Part shown: positions 8,484 through 15,790 of the stretch, piece after piece
Layout: each line of letters opens with the position of its first letter
Numbering within the stretch: position 1 is the stretch's first letter
NCBI GenBank assembly: GCA_963801055.1
Contig: CAWDDE010000007.1
Span: 65,188-129,187, forward strand
Reading direction: 5' to 3'
DNA from: DASUPK01 sp963801055
GTDB taxonomy: Bacteria; Actinomycetota; Thermoleophilia; Solirubrobacterales; 70-9
DNA length: 64,000 nucleotides
Program-made: the position numbers and the translations under genes
The notes under the pieces: model-generated
What the model was told of the DNA's origin: nothing
The model's database searches: none
What the model saw: the letters and a program-made list of their open reading frames with translations, nothing else

Positions 8484-9383
8484 TTGGAACGAGTGGCTGA
8501 TCAAGCGAGAAGGGCGGCAGAGTCGGCCACCGGTCGAGACGGGGCGCCAGACATCGATGTCTCCGGCGTCGCCGAAGGCGGGGGTCACGGTCACGGCACC
8601 CGGGGAGCGGCAACGGTCTTCCGGCTCGAGGATCTCTCGGTGCGCTACGGCGAAAAGCCGGCGGTAAAGCACGTCTCGATGGACATCCACGAGAAGGAGA
8701 TCACCGCGCTGATCGGTCCCTCGGGCTGCGGCAAGAGCACCCTGATCCGCTGCCTCAACCGGATGAACGACCTGATCCCCTCCGCCACCGTCGAGGGCCA
8801 CTGCTACTACCACGACCAGGATCTGTACGCGCCCGAGGTCGATCCGGTCGAGGTCCGCAAGCGGATCGGCATGGTCTTCCAGAAGCCCAACCCGTTTCCG
8901 AAGTCGATCTTCGACAACGTCGCCTTCGGGCCCCGCGTGCTTGGACTTCCCGACGTTAAGCAGAGGGTCGAGCGGGCCCTGCGCTCGGCCGCCCTCTGGG
9001 ACGAGGTCAAGGATCGGCTCGACGAGAACGCCTACGGCATGTCGGGCGGCCAGCAGCAGCGTCTCTGCATCGCTCGCTGCATTGCGGTAGATCCCGACGT
9101 GATCCTGATGGACGAGCCCTGCTCCGCCCTCGACCCGATCTCCACCGGCAGGATCGAGGACCTGATGCTGGAGCTGAAGGAGGAGTTCTCGATCGTGATC
9201 GTCACCCACAACATGCAGCAGGCGGCGCGAGTCTCCAACCGAACTGCGTTCCTGATCGTCGAGCTCGATACGGACGAGGACAACCGCTGGGGCCAGCTGG
9301 TCGAGTACGCCGACACCGACAAGATCTTCACCAACCCCGCCGACCCCCGGACCGAGGACTACGTAACCGGGAAGGTCGGCTGA
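8484..9383 (+). CDS. pstB: Phosphate ABC transporter ATP-binding protein PstB
   Basis: ATPase driving the Pst importer. Walker A is GPSGCGKST, the signature is MSGGQQQR and Walker B is VILMDEP; the family-specific FQKPNPFPKSI is present. The annotated TTG start gives 299 residues, about 40 more than typical. A GTG at 8493 is as likely, and family similarity only begins at about 8612 (FRLEDLSVRYG). The extension is rich in Gly and His (GGGHGHG). The stop overlaps the phoU ATG by one base. Confidence 0.96.
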   Translation: MERVADQARRAAESATGRDGAPDIDVSGVAEGGGHGHGTRGAATVFRLEDLSVRYGEKPAVKHVSMDIHEKEITALIGPSGCGKSTLIRCLNRMNDLIPSATVEGHCYYHDQDLYAPEVDPVEVRKRIGMVFQKPNPFPKSIFDNVAFGPRVLGLPDVKQRVERALRSAALWDEVKDRLDENAYGMSGGQQQRLCIARCIAVDPDVILMDEPCSALDPISTGRIEDLMLELKEEFSIVIVTHNMQQAARVSNRTAFLIVELDTDEDNRWGQLVEYADTDKIFTNPADPRTEDYVTGKVG

Positions 9384-10087
9384 TGCCAGAGCGCACCCGG
9401 CTCCACTACCAAGAGGAGCTCGAGGGCCTCGAGACGCGGGCACTCGAGGGACTGGACATGGTCGTTCAGAGCCTCGACCGGACTCTCGAGGCGGTCGAGC
9501 ACCAGGACATCGAGCTGGCCGAGCTTGTGGTCGCCGACGACGACCGGATCGATGGCCGCTACCTCGAGGTACACCAGGAGATCCTGACCTTGCTCGCGAC
9601 CCAAGCTCCGGTCGCCACGGATCTCCGGTTGATCTCGGCGCTTCTACACGTCATGCACTCGATCGAGAGGATGGGCGATCAGTGCGTCAACATCTCCAAG
9701 GTCATCCCGCTGACGGGACACGATGCACCCGTCCACGACGAGATGGTCGACCGGATTCTGCGTATGGGCAAGCAGGGGCGCTCGATGCTCTCCCAGGCCA
9801 AGAAGGCGTTCGAGGGCAGGGACGTCGAGTTGGCCCGTGACCTCGTTCGTCAAGACGATCTGATCGACAACCTCAACAAGGAGTGCTTCCAGATCGCCGT
9901 CCAGGTGGGGGAGGACGTGGACACCCGCGAGTGGGCGATGACCATGATGTTGGTAGCCAGGGCCCTGGAGCGGATCGGCGACAACGCCGTCGACATCGGC
10001 GAGCAGGTCGCCTTCGTCGTCACCGGGCTGTTCCGAGAGTTCGAGGACGCCTCGCATCCCGGCCAGGCGCCCCTTCCCTCGAGCTAG
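9383..10087 (+). CDS. phoU: Phosphate transport regulator PhoU
   Basis: 234-residue cytoplasmic helical-bundle protein made of two PhoU repeats. It normally links Pst activity to the sensor kinase and limits phosphate uptake. Metal-cluster type acidic motifs can be seen (SIERMGDQCVNI in repeat 1, ALERIGDNAVDIGEQ in repeat 2). Last gene of the pst operon; no histidine kinase partner is encoded in this window. Confidence 0.96.
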   Translation: MPERTRLHYQEELEGLETRALEGLDMVVQSLDRTLEAVEHQDIELAELVVADDDRIDGRYLEVHQEILTLLATQAPVATDLRLISALLHVMHSIERMGDQCVNISKVIPLTGHDAPVHDEMVDRILRMGKQGRSMLSQAKKAFEGRDVELARDLVRQDDLIDNLNKECFQIAVQVGEDVDTREWAMTMMLVARALERIGDNAVDIGEQVAFVVTGLFREFEDASHPGQAPLPSS

Positions 10088-10210
10088 GCGGCCACGGGCT
10101 CAGGTGCGTGGTTGAGGTGCTCACCCGAGACAAGCCCGAACATCAAGGATGATCGTGAAAAGGCCGGGGTCCGTGGCTAGTGCATTCTCACGCAGCTGTA
10201 GCGCTATGCA

Positions 10211-10239
10211 TTGACAAACATCACTTTAATCGATATATG
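10211..10239 (+). promoter_or_regulatory. Sigma70-type promoter of the arsenic operon (leaderless)
   Basis: A perfect -35 box TTGACA (10211-10216), a 17-bp spacer and a -10 TATATG (10234-10239). The expected transcription start is at about 10246, one base before the arsR ATG at 10247, so the mRNA is predicted to be leaderless. The AT-rich stretch over the -10 (ATCGATATATGTAGAT) is the likely ArsR operator, though I cannot define its half-sites. Confidence 0.8.
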
Positions 10240-10246
10240 TAGATAG

Positions 10247-10603
10247 ATGGCTGTCGATCTGCAGCTGGCCCCGAAGCAGAAGCGCCCGGCGGGCGAGCCC
10301 TGTTGTGAGCCCGTCGTCTACCCGGACATCGAGCGTGAGCAGGCCGAGCGGATGAGCTCGGCCGCCAAGGCCCTCGGCGATCCGATCCGCATGCAGCTGG
10401 TTGACGTCCTCCGCAAGCACGCGGGCAAGGTCTGCGTCTGCGAGCTGGTCCCGCTCTTCGATCTCTCCCAGCCGACGGTCTCGCACCACCTCAAGGTGCT
10501 CCGCGAAGCAGGCATCGTCGGATCGGAGCGGCGCGGGCTGTGGGCCTACTACTACGTCAATCCCGACTCGCTGGAGGAGCTGAGTGCATGGCTGAGCAAT
10601 TGA
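10247..10603 (+). CDS. arsR: ArsR-family metalloregulator
   Basis: 118-residue winged-helix repressor expected to release DNA on binding As(III). The As-site candidate CVCEL lies in the metal-binding helix (KVCVCELVPLFDLSQPTVSH), and there is an extra Cys pair near the N-terminus (EPCCEP), as in some actinobacterial ArsR proteins. The recognition helix reads SQPTVSHHLKVLREAG. First gene of an operon with arsM, overlapping it by 16 bases. Two bases from the predicted start site to the ATG imply leaderless translation. Confidence 0.93.
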   Translation: MAVDLQLAPKQKRPAGEPCCEPVVYPDIEREQAERMSSAAKALGDPIRMQLVDVLRKHAGKVCVCELVPLFDLSQPTVSHHLKVLREAGIVGSERRGLWAYYYVNPDSLEELSAWLSN

Positions 10604-11298
10604 GAATCAAGGACGAGGTCCGCGAGGCCGTGCGCGAGCACTACGCGGCGGCGGCGCTCGCGGCCGCAGGGAGATCGGAGCCGGGCTGTTGCACAACAGC
10701 GGAGGCCGAGTGCGGCTGCGGCCCGAGTTCCTCGGCGCAGGGGTGCGGCAACCCGACGGCCGTGGCCGACCTACACGAGGGTGAGGTGGTGCTCGACCTG
10801 GGGTCGGGCGGTGGAGAGGACGTCTTCATCTCGGCGAGCCGCGTCGGACCAACCGGCCGGGTCTACGGCGTCGACATGACCGACGAGATGCTCGATCTCG
10901 CAAGGCGGAACCAGCGCGAGGCCGGCGTCGAAAACGTCGAGTTCCTCAAGGGCACCATCGAGGAGGTGCCGCTCCCTGACGACTCGGTCGACGTGATCAT
11001 CTCCAACTGCGTGATCAACCTCTCGGCGGACAAGTCGGCGGTGTTCCGCGAGGCCGCGCGAGTGCTTCGCCCGGGCGGGAGGTTTGCGGTCACCGACATC
11101 GTCGCCGACGCCGGCATGGATGAGGAGACACGACGAGACATGGCGGAGTGGACGGGCTGCATCGCCGGCGCGCTCACGCAGGAGGATTTCCGCCGCGAAC
11201 TCGAGGCCGCGGGCTTCGAGAAGATCGAGCATCGCGAGACTCACCGCGTACACGATCAGGCCGGCTCGGCGATCATCCGCGCTCGCGTGCCGGCCTGA
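10588..11298 (+). CDS. arsM: Arsenite S-adenosylmethionine methyltransferase ArsM
   Basis: Methylates As(III) to mono-, di- and trimethylated species using S-adenosylmethionine. 236 residues from the ATG at 10588. The SAM-binding motif is VLDLGSGGGED. Conserved arsenic-binding Cys residues lie in SNCVINLS and EWTGCIAGAL, with a Cys-rich N-terminus (PGCCTTAEAECGCG and QGCGNP). The start inside arsR is chosen because family similarity begins at MAEQLRIKDEV. Operon context with arsR supports the assignment. Confidence 0.95.
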   Translation: MAEQLRIKDEVREAVREHYAAAALAAAGRSEPGCCTTAEAECGCGPSSSAQGCGNPTAVADLHEGEVVLDLGSGGGEDVFISASRVGPTGRVYGVDMTDEMLDLARRNQREAGVENVEFLKGTIEEVPLPDDSVDVIISNCVINLSADKSAVFREAARVLRPGGRFAVTDIVADAGMDEETRRDMAEWTGCIAGALTQEDFRRELEAAGFEKIEHRETHRVHDQAGSAIIRARVPA

Positions 11299-11301
11299 GC
11301 C

Positions 11302-12432
11302 GTGGCGGCTGGTCGCAGCGCGATCGCGGCATACCCGCTGCTACTCGCGCTGGGCGCGCTCGACGCGACCGGCTACAGCGTCATCGTCCCTGTAGCACCG
11401 GTGATCGCCGACGCGACCGGGGCGGGTCCGGCGACGATCGCGCTGCTGGTGGCGTCGTTCCCGGCAGGCATGGTCGCGGGCTTCGCGATCGCGGGCTCGT
11501 TCGTCCGTCGCGTCGGCGCGAAGGCGCTGCTATCCGGGTCGCTGGTAGTCGTGGCGGTCGGTGCCCTCGGCTTCGTCGTTGGTGATTCGCTGGCGGTCTA
11601 CTTCCCCGCGCGTGTCTTGATGGGCCTCGGTTCCGGAGGTTTGTGGATCGGCGTCACGTTCGACACGCTCGAGCGGTGGCCCGGTCAGGAGTACCTGTGC
11701 ATGAGCCGAATCTTCGCCGCCTACTCTGTCGGCGGGCTATTTGGCTCCGCGCTCGGGGCTCTTGGTGGCATCCAGGACCCGTTCCTCGCCTATCTCGTTC
11801 TCCTCGGCTTGGCCGCGCCGATGGTGCTGCTCGTCGCCGAGCCCGGAACCCGGCGTGACTTCGCGGCTGACCGCAACGTGCTGCGCACACGCGGCTTCTG
11901 GGTTGCGGCCGCCGCGATCATGTTCGCGGCGCTCGCCCTCGGAGTGTTGGAGGGCTTACTGCCCTTGCACCTCGCCGAGCGGCTCACCCAGGCCCAGATC
12001 GGGGCGCTGTACGTAGGCGCATCTCTGATCGTCGCCGCGAGCGCCGGCGCGACCGGGAGCATGCGGCCAGAGCCGCTCGTATTCGCGGCAGTCATCCTGG
12101 CGGTCGCCGGGATCACAGCCGCCGGCATCGCGGTGAGCATTCCCCTGTGGGTCGTCGCCCTCGCGCTGGCCGCAGTGGGGATCGGGCTCGCGAACACCGG
12201 CTCGCTGGGGCTTCTCGTGCAGGCCGTCCCGGTAGAGCGGATCGTCACCGCGATGGTCGTCTGGTCCCAGGTCGGGATTATCGGCTACCTGCTCGGCCCG
12301 CTCGCGGGTGGCGCCATCGCCGAGGGACTCGGCTACTCGTTCGTCGGGCTCGTCCCGGCGGCGGCCGCACTCGCAGTCCTGCTGGCGAGCCGCTCCGCGA
12401 GCGCTCGAGTTCGGACATCATCCGCGCCGTGA
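11302..12432 (+). CDS. MFS transporter in the arsenic operon
   Basis: 376 residues, 12 predicted hydrophobic segments and the MFS family pattern, including the helix 2-3 loop SFVRRVGAKALLSG. GTG start three bases after the arsM stop; the GTGA stop overlaps the next gene. Position between arsM and a diiron protein suggests efflux of arsenite or a methylated or processed arsenical. That is inference from context, since substrate cannot be read from MFS sequences. Confidence 0.85.
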   Translation: MAAGRSAIAAYPLLLALGALDATGYSVIVPVAPVIADATGAGPATIALLVASFPAGMVAGFAIAGSFVRRVGAKALLSGSLVVVAVGALGFVVGDSLAVYFPARVLMGLGSGGLWIGVTFDTLERWPGQEYLCMSRIFAAYSVGGLFGSALGALGGIQDPFLAYLVLLGLAAPMVLLVAEPGTRRDFAADRNVLRTRGFWVAAAAIMFAALALGVLEGLLPLHLAERLTQAQIGALYVGASLIVAASAGATGSMRPEPLVFAAVILAVAGITAAGIAVSIPLWVVALALAAVGIGLANTGSLGLLVQAVPVERIVTAMVVWSQVGIIGYLLGPLAGGAIAEGLGYSFVGLVPAAAALAVLLASRSASARVRTSSAP

Positions 12433-13253
12433 GCGATATCCAGCTAAACGATCCGCAGACGCTCTACCGCCGGTGGGAGGACTCGCAGTGGAGCCCCTTC
12501 GACGTCGACGTCTCGACGGACAAGCAACAGTGGCCAGGTATCCATCCCGACGTTCAGCAGACCATCTACTTCGCGCTGTCCTCGCTGATGGTCGCCGAGG
12601 AGCGAATCACGACGAAGTTCACCGGCCTCGTGGCTGCCCACGGATCGGAGGAGGAGGCCACCTTCCTCTCGACGCAACAGGTCGACGAGGCGCGCCACAT
12701 GCAGTTCTACGCGCGTTTCCGCGACGAGGTGATCGCCGAGCCGCAGGTCATCGCGGCACATGTCGAGCGCGCACGCGAGCAGGTCTCCGACTCGTTCCGC
12801 CATATCTTCGACGAGGCGCTGGTGGACGCTCACCGCGAGCTCGTGTCGAACCCGCGCGACCTGGCCGCGAAGGTCCGCTTCGTGACGATCTACCACATGG
12901 TGATCGAGGGCACCCTCGGCCTGACGGCCTCCCACTTCATCCTCGATTACCTCAGTGAGCGCGAGCTCCTGCCCGGCTTCACCGATGGCTACGGCCGGAT
13001 CGCATCCGACGAGCAGCGCCACATCGCGTACGGCACCTGGTTTCTGCGGGAGGCGGTCGGAGCGGACGCCGACATGGCCAACGTCATTCGCGGTCAGATC
13101 CGGGAGCTGCTGCCGGCCGTCGCAGAGTCGATCTCGCCTCCGAGCGAGGGCGCCTGGGGCGTGCTCGGTGTCGGGGACGGCGCGCTGGCGGAGTTCGCCC
13201 TTGGCGCCCTCGGCCGCCGGCTGAAGGTGATCGGCGCACCGCTCGACGCTTAA
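12429..13253 (+). CDS. Ferritin-like diiron protein related to ribonucleotide reductase R2 / R2-like oxidases
   Basis: 274 residues from a GTG overlapping the MFS stop by four bases. The full set of diiron ligands of the R2 fold is visible in order: Glu in LMVAEERI, E-x2-H in VDEARHMQF, Glu in HMVIEGTLG, and E-x2-H in SDEQRHIAYG. It is short for a class I R2 subunit (usually over 320 residues) and no large subunit gene is adjacent. A role as an R2lox- or AurF-like oxygenase acting in the arsenic pathway is more likely than deoxynucleotide synthesis, but is unproven. Confidence 0.75.
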   Translation: MSDIQLNDPQTLYRRWEDSQWSPFDVDVSTDKQQWPGIHPDVQQTIYFALSSLMVAEERITTKFTGLVAAHGSEEEATFLSTQQVDEARHMQFYARFRDEVIAEPQVIAAHVERAREQVSDSFRHIFDEALVDAHRELVSNPRDLAAKVRFVTIYHMVIEGTLGLTASHFILDYLSERELLPGFTDGYGRIASDEQRHIAYGTWFLREAVGADADMANVIRGQIRELLPAVAESISPPSEGAWGVLGVGDGALAEFALGALGRRLKVIGAPLDA

Positions 13254-13314
13254 CCGCGCAACCTGCGGATTCGCCCGCTGGGCATGGTCCGAGCCCCCTG
13301 AGAGAATCCGGGTG

Positions 13315-14220
13315 ATGCTCTGCGGAGCAATCGATATCGGCTCCAACACGACCCGACTGCTGGTTGCGGAGCCGGGGGAGGGGCAGCTCCGCAAGGTGAT
13401 GGAGCAGCGCGCCTACACCCGGATCGGCAAGGGGGCGTCGAAGAACGGCGAGATCACGGCGGAGAAGATCGCGGAGGTCGCAGACGTGGTGAGTACGCAG
13501 GTGCGGCTGGCCCAGGAGATGGGGGCCGAGGTGGTGAAGACGGTGGCGACGGCCGCGATCCGTGAGGCGAAGAACCGTGACAAGGTCGTCCAGGAGATCG
13601 AGGAGATCGCCGGGATCGAGGTCGACGTGCTCGACGAGGAGGAGGAGGGCCGGTTCGCCTTCATCGGGGCGACCAAGTCACTTGGCCATCCGGTTCAGGG
13701 GACGATCGCCGTCGTGGACGTCGGAGGCGGCTCCTCCGAGGTGATCTACGGCACCGTTCCCGACGGCGTCACCGAGGTGAAGTCCTTCAAGATCGGCTCC
13801 GGGTCCCTGACGGAGGACCATCTGGAATCGGACCCGCCCTCCGCCGCCGAGATCCGCGGCCTTCGCGATCACATCTCCGACTTCTTCGAGGGGATCGAGC
13901 TGGAGCGTCCCGACCAGGCGGTCGCGGTCGGCGGCAGCGCCACCTCGCTGCGGACGCTGGTGGGCGCCGTGCTCGAGTATGAGACGCTCGAGCGCGCGGT
14001 GCGTGTGCTCTCCAGCGACGAGATCTACGACGTCGCCAAGCGCTTCGAGCTCGACTCTCGTCGCGTCAAGCTGCTGCCCGCCGGCGTCCTCCTGCTGGAG
14101 AAGTTCTCCCAGATGCTGGGCCAGCCACTCCAGATCGGGAAGGGCGGGTTGCGCGAGGGGATCATCCTCACCCTGCTGAACGGGAAGGAGAACGGCTCCC
14201 GAGAGAAGCTCGCCGCCTGA
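13315..14220 (+). CDS. Exopolyphosphatase / guanosine pentaphosphatase (Ppx/GppA family)
   Basis: 301 residues from the ATG at 13315; a GTG three bases earlier is an alternative. ASKHA-fold phosphatase releasing phosphate from polyphosphate or pppGpp. Motifs: AIDIGSNTTRLLVAE at the N-terminus, VATAAIREAKN, VVDVGGGSSEVI, AVGGSATSLRTL. It has only the N-terminal Ppx/GppA domain and lacks the C-terminal HD domain, as in many actinobacterial short Ppx proteins. Next to CHAD and ppk genes. Confidence 0.92.
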   Translation: MLCGAIDIGSNTTRLLVAEPGEGQLRKVMEQRAYTRIGKGASKNGEITAEKIAEVADVVSTQVRLAQEMGAEVVKTVATAAIREAKNRDKVVQEIEEIAGIEVDVLDEEEEGRFAFIGATKSLGHPVQGTIAVVDVGGGSSEVIYGTVPDGVTEVKSFKIGSGSLTEDHLESDPPSAAEIRGLRDHISDFFEGIELERPDQAVAVGGSATSLRTLVGAVLEYETLERAVRVLSSDEIYDVAKRFELDSRRVKLLPAGVLLLEKFSQMLGQPLQIGKGGLREGIILTLLNGKENGSREKLAA

Positions 14221-14222
14221 AG

Positions 14223-14257
14223 ATGCGAGGGTGCTCCCACAGGAGCAACCCGTTTTG
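14223..14257. repeat. Palindromic repeat, copy A
   Basis: TGCTCC (14232-14237) pairs with GGAGCA (14242-14247) around a 4-nt loop, flanked by GATGCGAGGG on the left and ACCCGTTTT on the right. Read on the minus strand it matches copies at 21639-21716 and 43888-43940. It lies immediately after the ppx stop and could also act as a terminator. Confidence 0.7.
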
Positions 14258-14290
14258 TGGCGAAGCCGGGTAGCGATACGGTTTTGGCCC

Positions 14291-14779
14291 GTGGCCAAGG
14301 CGAAGCCGATCCCAGACCTGACCGCCGACGACTCCTACGCGGAGGCGGCCGCAAAGATCGTCTCGGTGCGCGCCGCGGAGCTCACCGAGAATGCGCCGGG
14401 AGTGCTGGACACGGGCGACATCGAGCGCGTGCACGACATGAGGGTCGCGACGCGCCGGCTCCGGGCGGCGCTCGAGATCTTCGAGCCATGCTTTCCCGAC
14501 AAGCCCTATAGCCAGGCCCTTGCCGAGGTGAAGCGCCTCGCCGATGCGCTCGGCGAGCGACGCGACCGCGACGTCGCGATCGCTGGCCTGCATGCCTTCA
14601 ACGACCAGATGCCGGCGCCCGACCGCCGCGGAGTCGCATCTCTGATCGAGCAGTTCCGCACCGAGCAGGACGACGCGAACCGTGATTTGGCGCCGCTGGT
14701 CGACGGGCCCAACCTGGCGGAGCTGGGCGCGAGTCTGAACGGGCTGGTAGCCGCGGCGCGAAGCGAGGGGGCTGGGTGA
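14291..14779 (+). CDS. CHAD domain protein, first of a tandem pair
   Basis: 162 residues from a GTG. CHAD domains are helical bundles with conserved His and basic residues that bind polyphosphate. The hallmark is HDMRVATRRLRAALEIFEP, followed by ALGERRDRDVAI. At about half the usual CHAD length it seems to hold one half of the bundle; the overlapping next gene supplies the other (HDMRIAAKRLRYVLEV). The two probably work together on polyphosphate made by the nearby Ppk. Confidence 0.85.
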   Translation: MAKAKPIPDLTADDSYAEAAAKIVSVRAAELTENAPGVLDTGDIERVHDMRVATRRLRAALEIFEPCFPDKPYSQALAEVKRLADALGERRDRDVAIAGLHAFNDQMPAPDRRGVASLIEQFRTEQDDANRDLAPLVDGPNLAELGASLNGLVAAARSEGAG

Positions 14780-15533
14780 AGGCCAGGCCGGTCAAGAAGC
14801 TCGACCCCTCCCGCTCGCTCAGCGAGAACGCCGCCCGGATCATTCAGGTCAGACTCGACGAGATGAAGTCCTTCGCTCCTCGCGCGCTGGACGGCAAGAT
14901 GAAGGCCCAGCACGACATGCGGATCGCGGCCAAGCGGCTGCGCTACGTCCTCGAGGTGACGGGATTCGCCTTCGGGAAGCCGGCCGACACGGCGCGCAGA
15001 CGGGCGCGGGACCTGCAGGACATCCTGGGCGAGATCCACGACTGCGACGTGACGCTTCCGCGGGTTCGTGAGCACCTGAAGCAGTTGCAGCGAGATGACG
15101 CGGCGGCGGTCCGTCAACGGGCCGGCAAGGCCCCCGACCTCGACCCGAGGCTGGCGGCCCGGGCGCCCCACCGGACGGCGTATCGCGGACTCGACGTGCT
15201 CGCCGTGTATCTGGAGGCCCGCCGCGCGCTGCTCGAGGACCGCTTCGCGGCATTCTGGCGGCGCCAGGATGAAACGGGCACCTGGGTGAGGCTCGAACGC
15301 GCGATCGACGGGCACCTGCAGCGCGCCCGCGAGGCGCGTCGCACGGCGAGGGCCGCGAGCGAGCCCGCGCCCAGGCCGAGGCCGCCGAGCGCGCCGCCCG
15401 TCAGGCGGAGGCCCAGGCAGAGCAGGCCCGCCTCGATCGCGAGCGCGCCACGCGCGCGTCTGCGGAGCACTCGAAGCGGCACGAGCAGGCGCAGCACCGC
15501 ACCGGCGGGCCGCCGCCCCGCCTGCCGCGCTGA
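14776..15533 (+). CDS. CHAD domain protein, second of a tandem pair (frameshift near 15340-15362)
   Basis: GTG start overlapping the previous gene by four bases. The CHAD hallmark is AQHDMRIAAKRLRYVLEV, followed by LQDILGEIHDCDVTLPRVRE. After about residue 190 the continuous frame becomes Pro/Arg-rich nonsense. The neighbouring frame instead gives a charged Ala/Glu/Arg helix (RAQAEAAERAARQAEAQAEQ) ending PPPRLPR and TGA at 15531-15533, so one base appears missing (or two extra) near 15350. The tail is a likely coiled coil. Polyphosphate binding is inferred from the family. Confidence 0.78.
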
Positions 15534-15790
15534 GCAGAGACTGGTTGGCGGTTTGGTCGCAATGGGATACCCAACTGCGCAATCCTAGCGCGGCGGACCG
15601 AGAAATTGACCGCTCGACGATTCCCCGGCGTGGCGGGCCAAGCTCGGCCGCAGGGTCTCGCCGCCGCCCCGCGCGCACCTGGGAGGCCGCCATGGCGCAG
15701 CTCGCCGACGCTACGACCGGGTCACCGAGTCGGAGGAGCCCCGCATCAAGCTCGTCAGAGCGGCTTAGGTACCCCCGCTAAGGTGGGGGA
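15534..15790. other. Short intergenic region, possible relic ORF
   Basis: No convincing gene. A short frame ending YDRVTESEEPRIKLVRAA with TAG near 15766-15768 has a protein-like composition but no start or family. CCCCC (15772-15776) and GGGGG (15785-15789) could pair just before the ppk GTG and might affect its translation. Confidence 0.3.

Noticed and set aside
11302..12432. MFS protein as ArsJ or a defined arsenical exporter
   Set aside because: ArsJ is normally paired with a dedicated GAPDH, which is absent here; sequence alone does not show the substrate.
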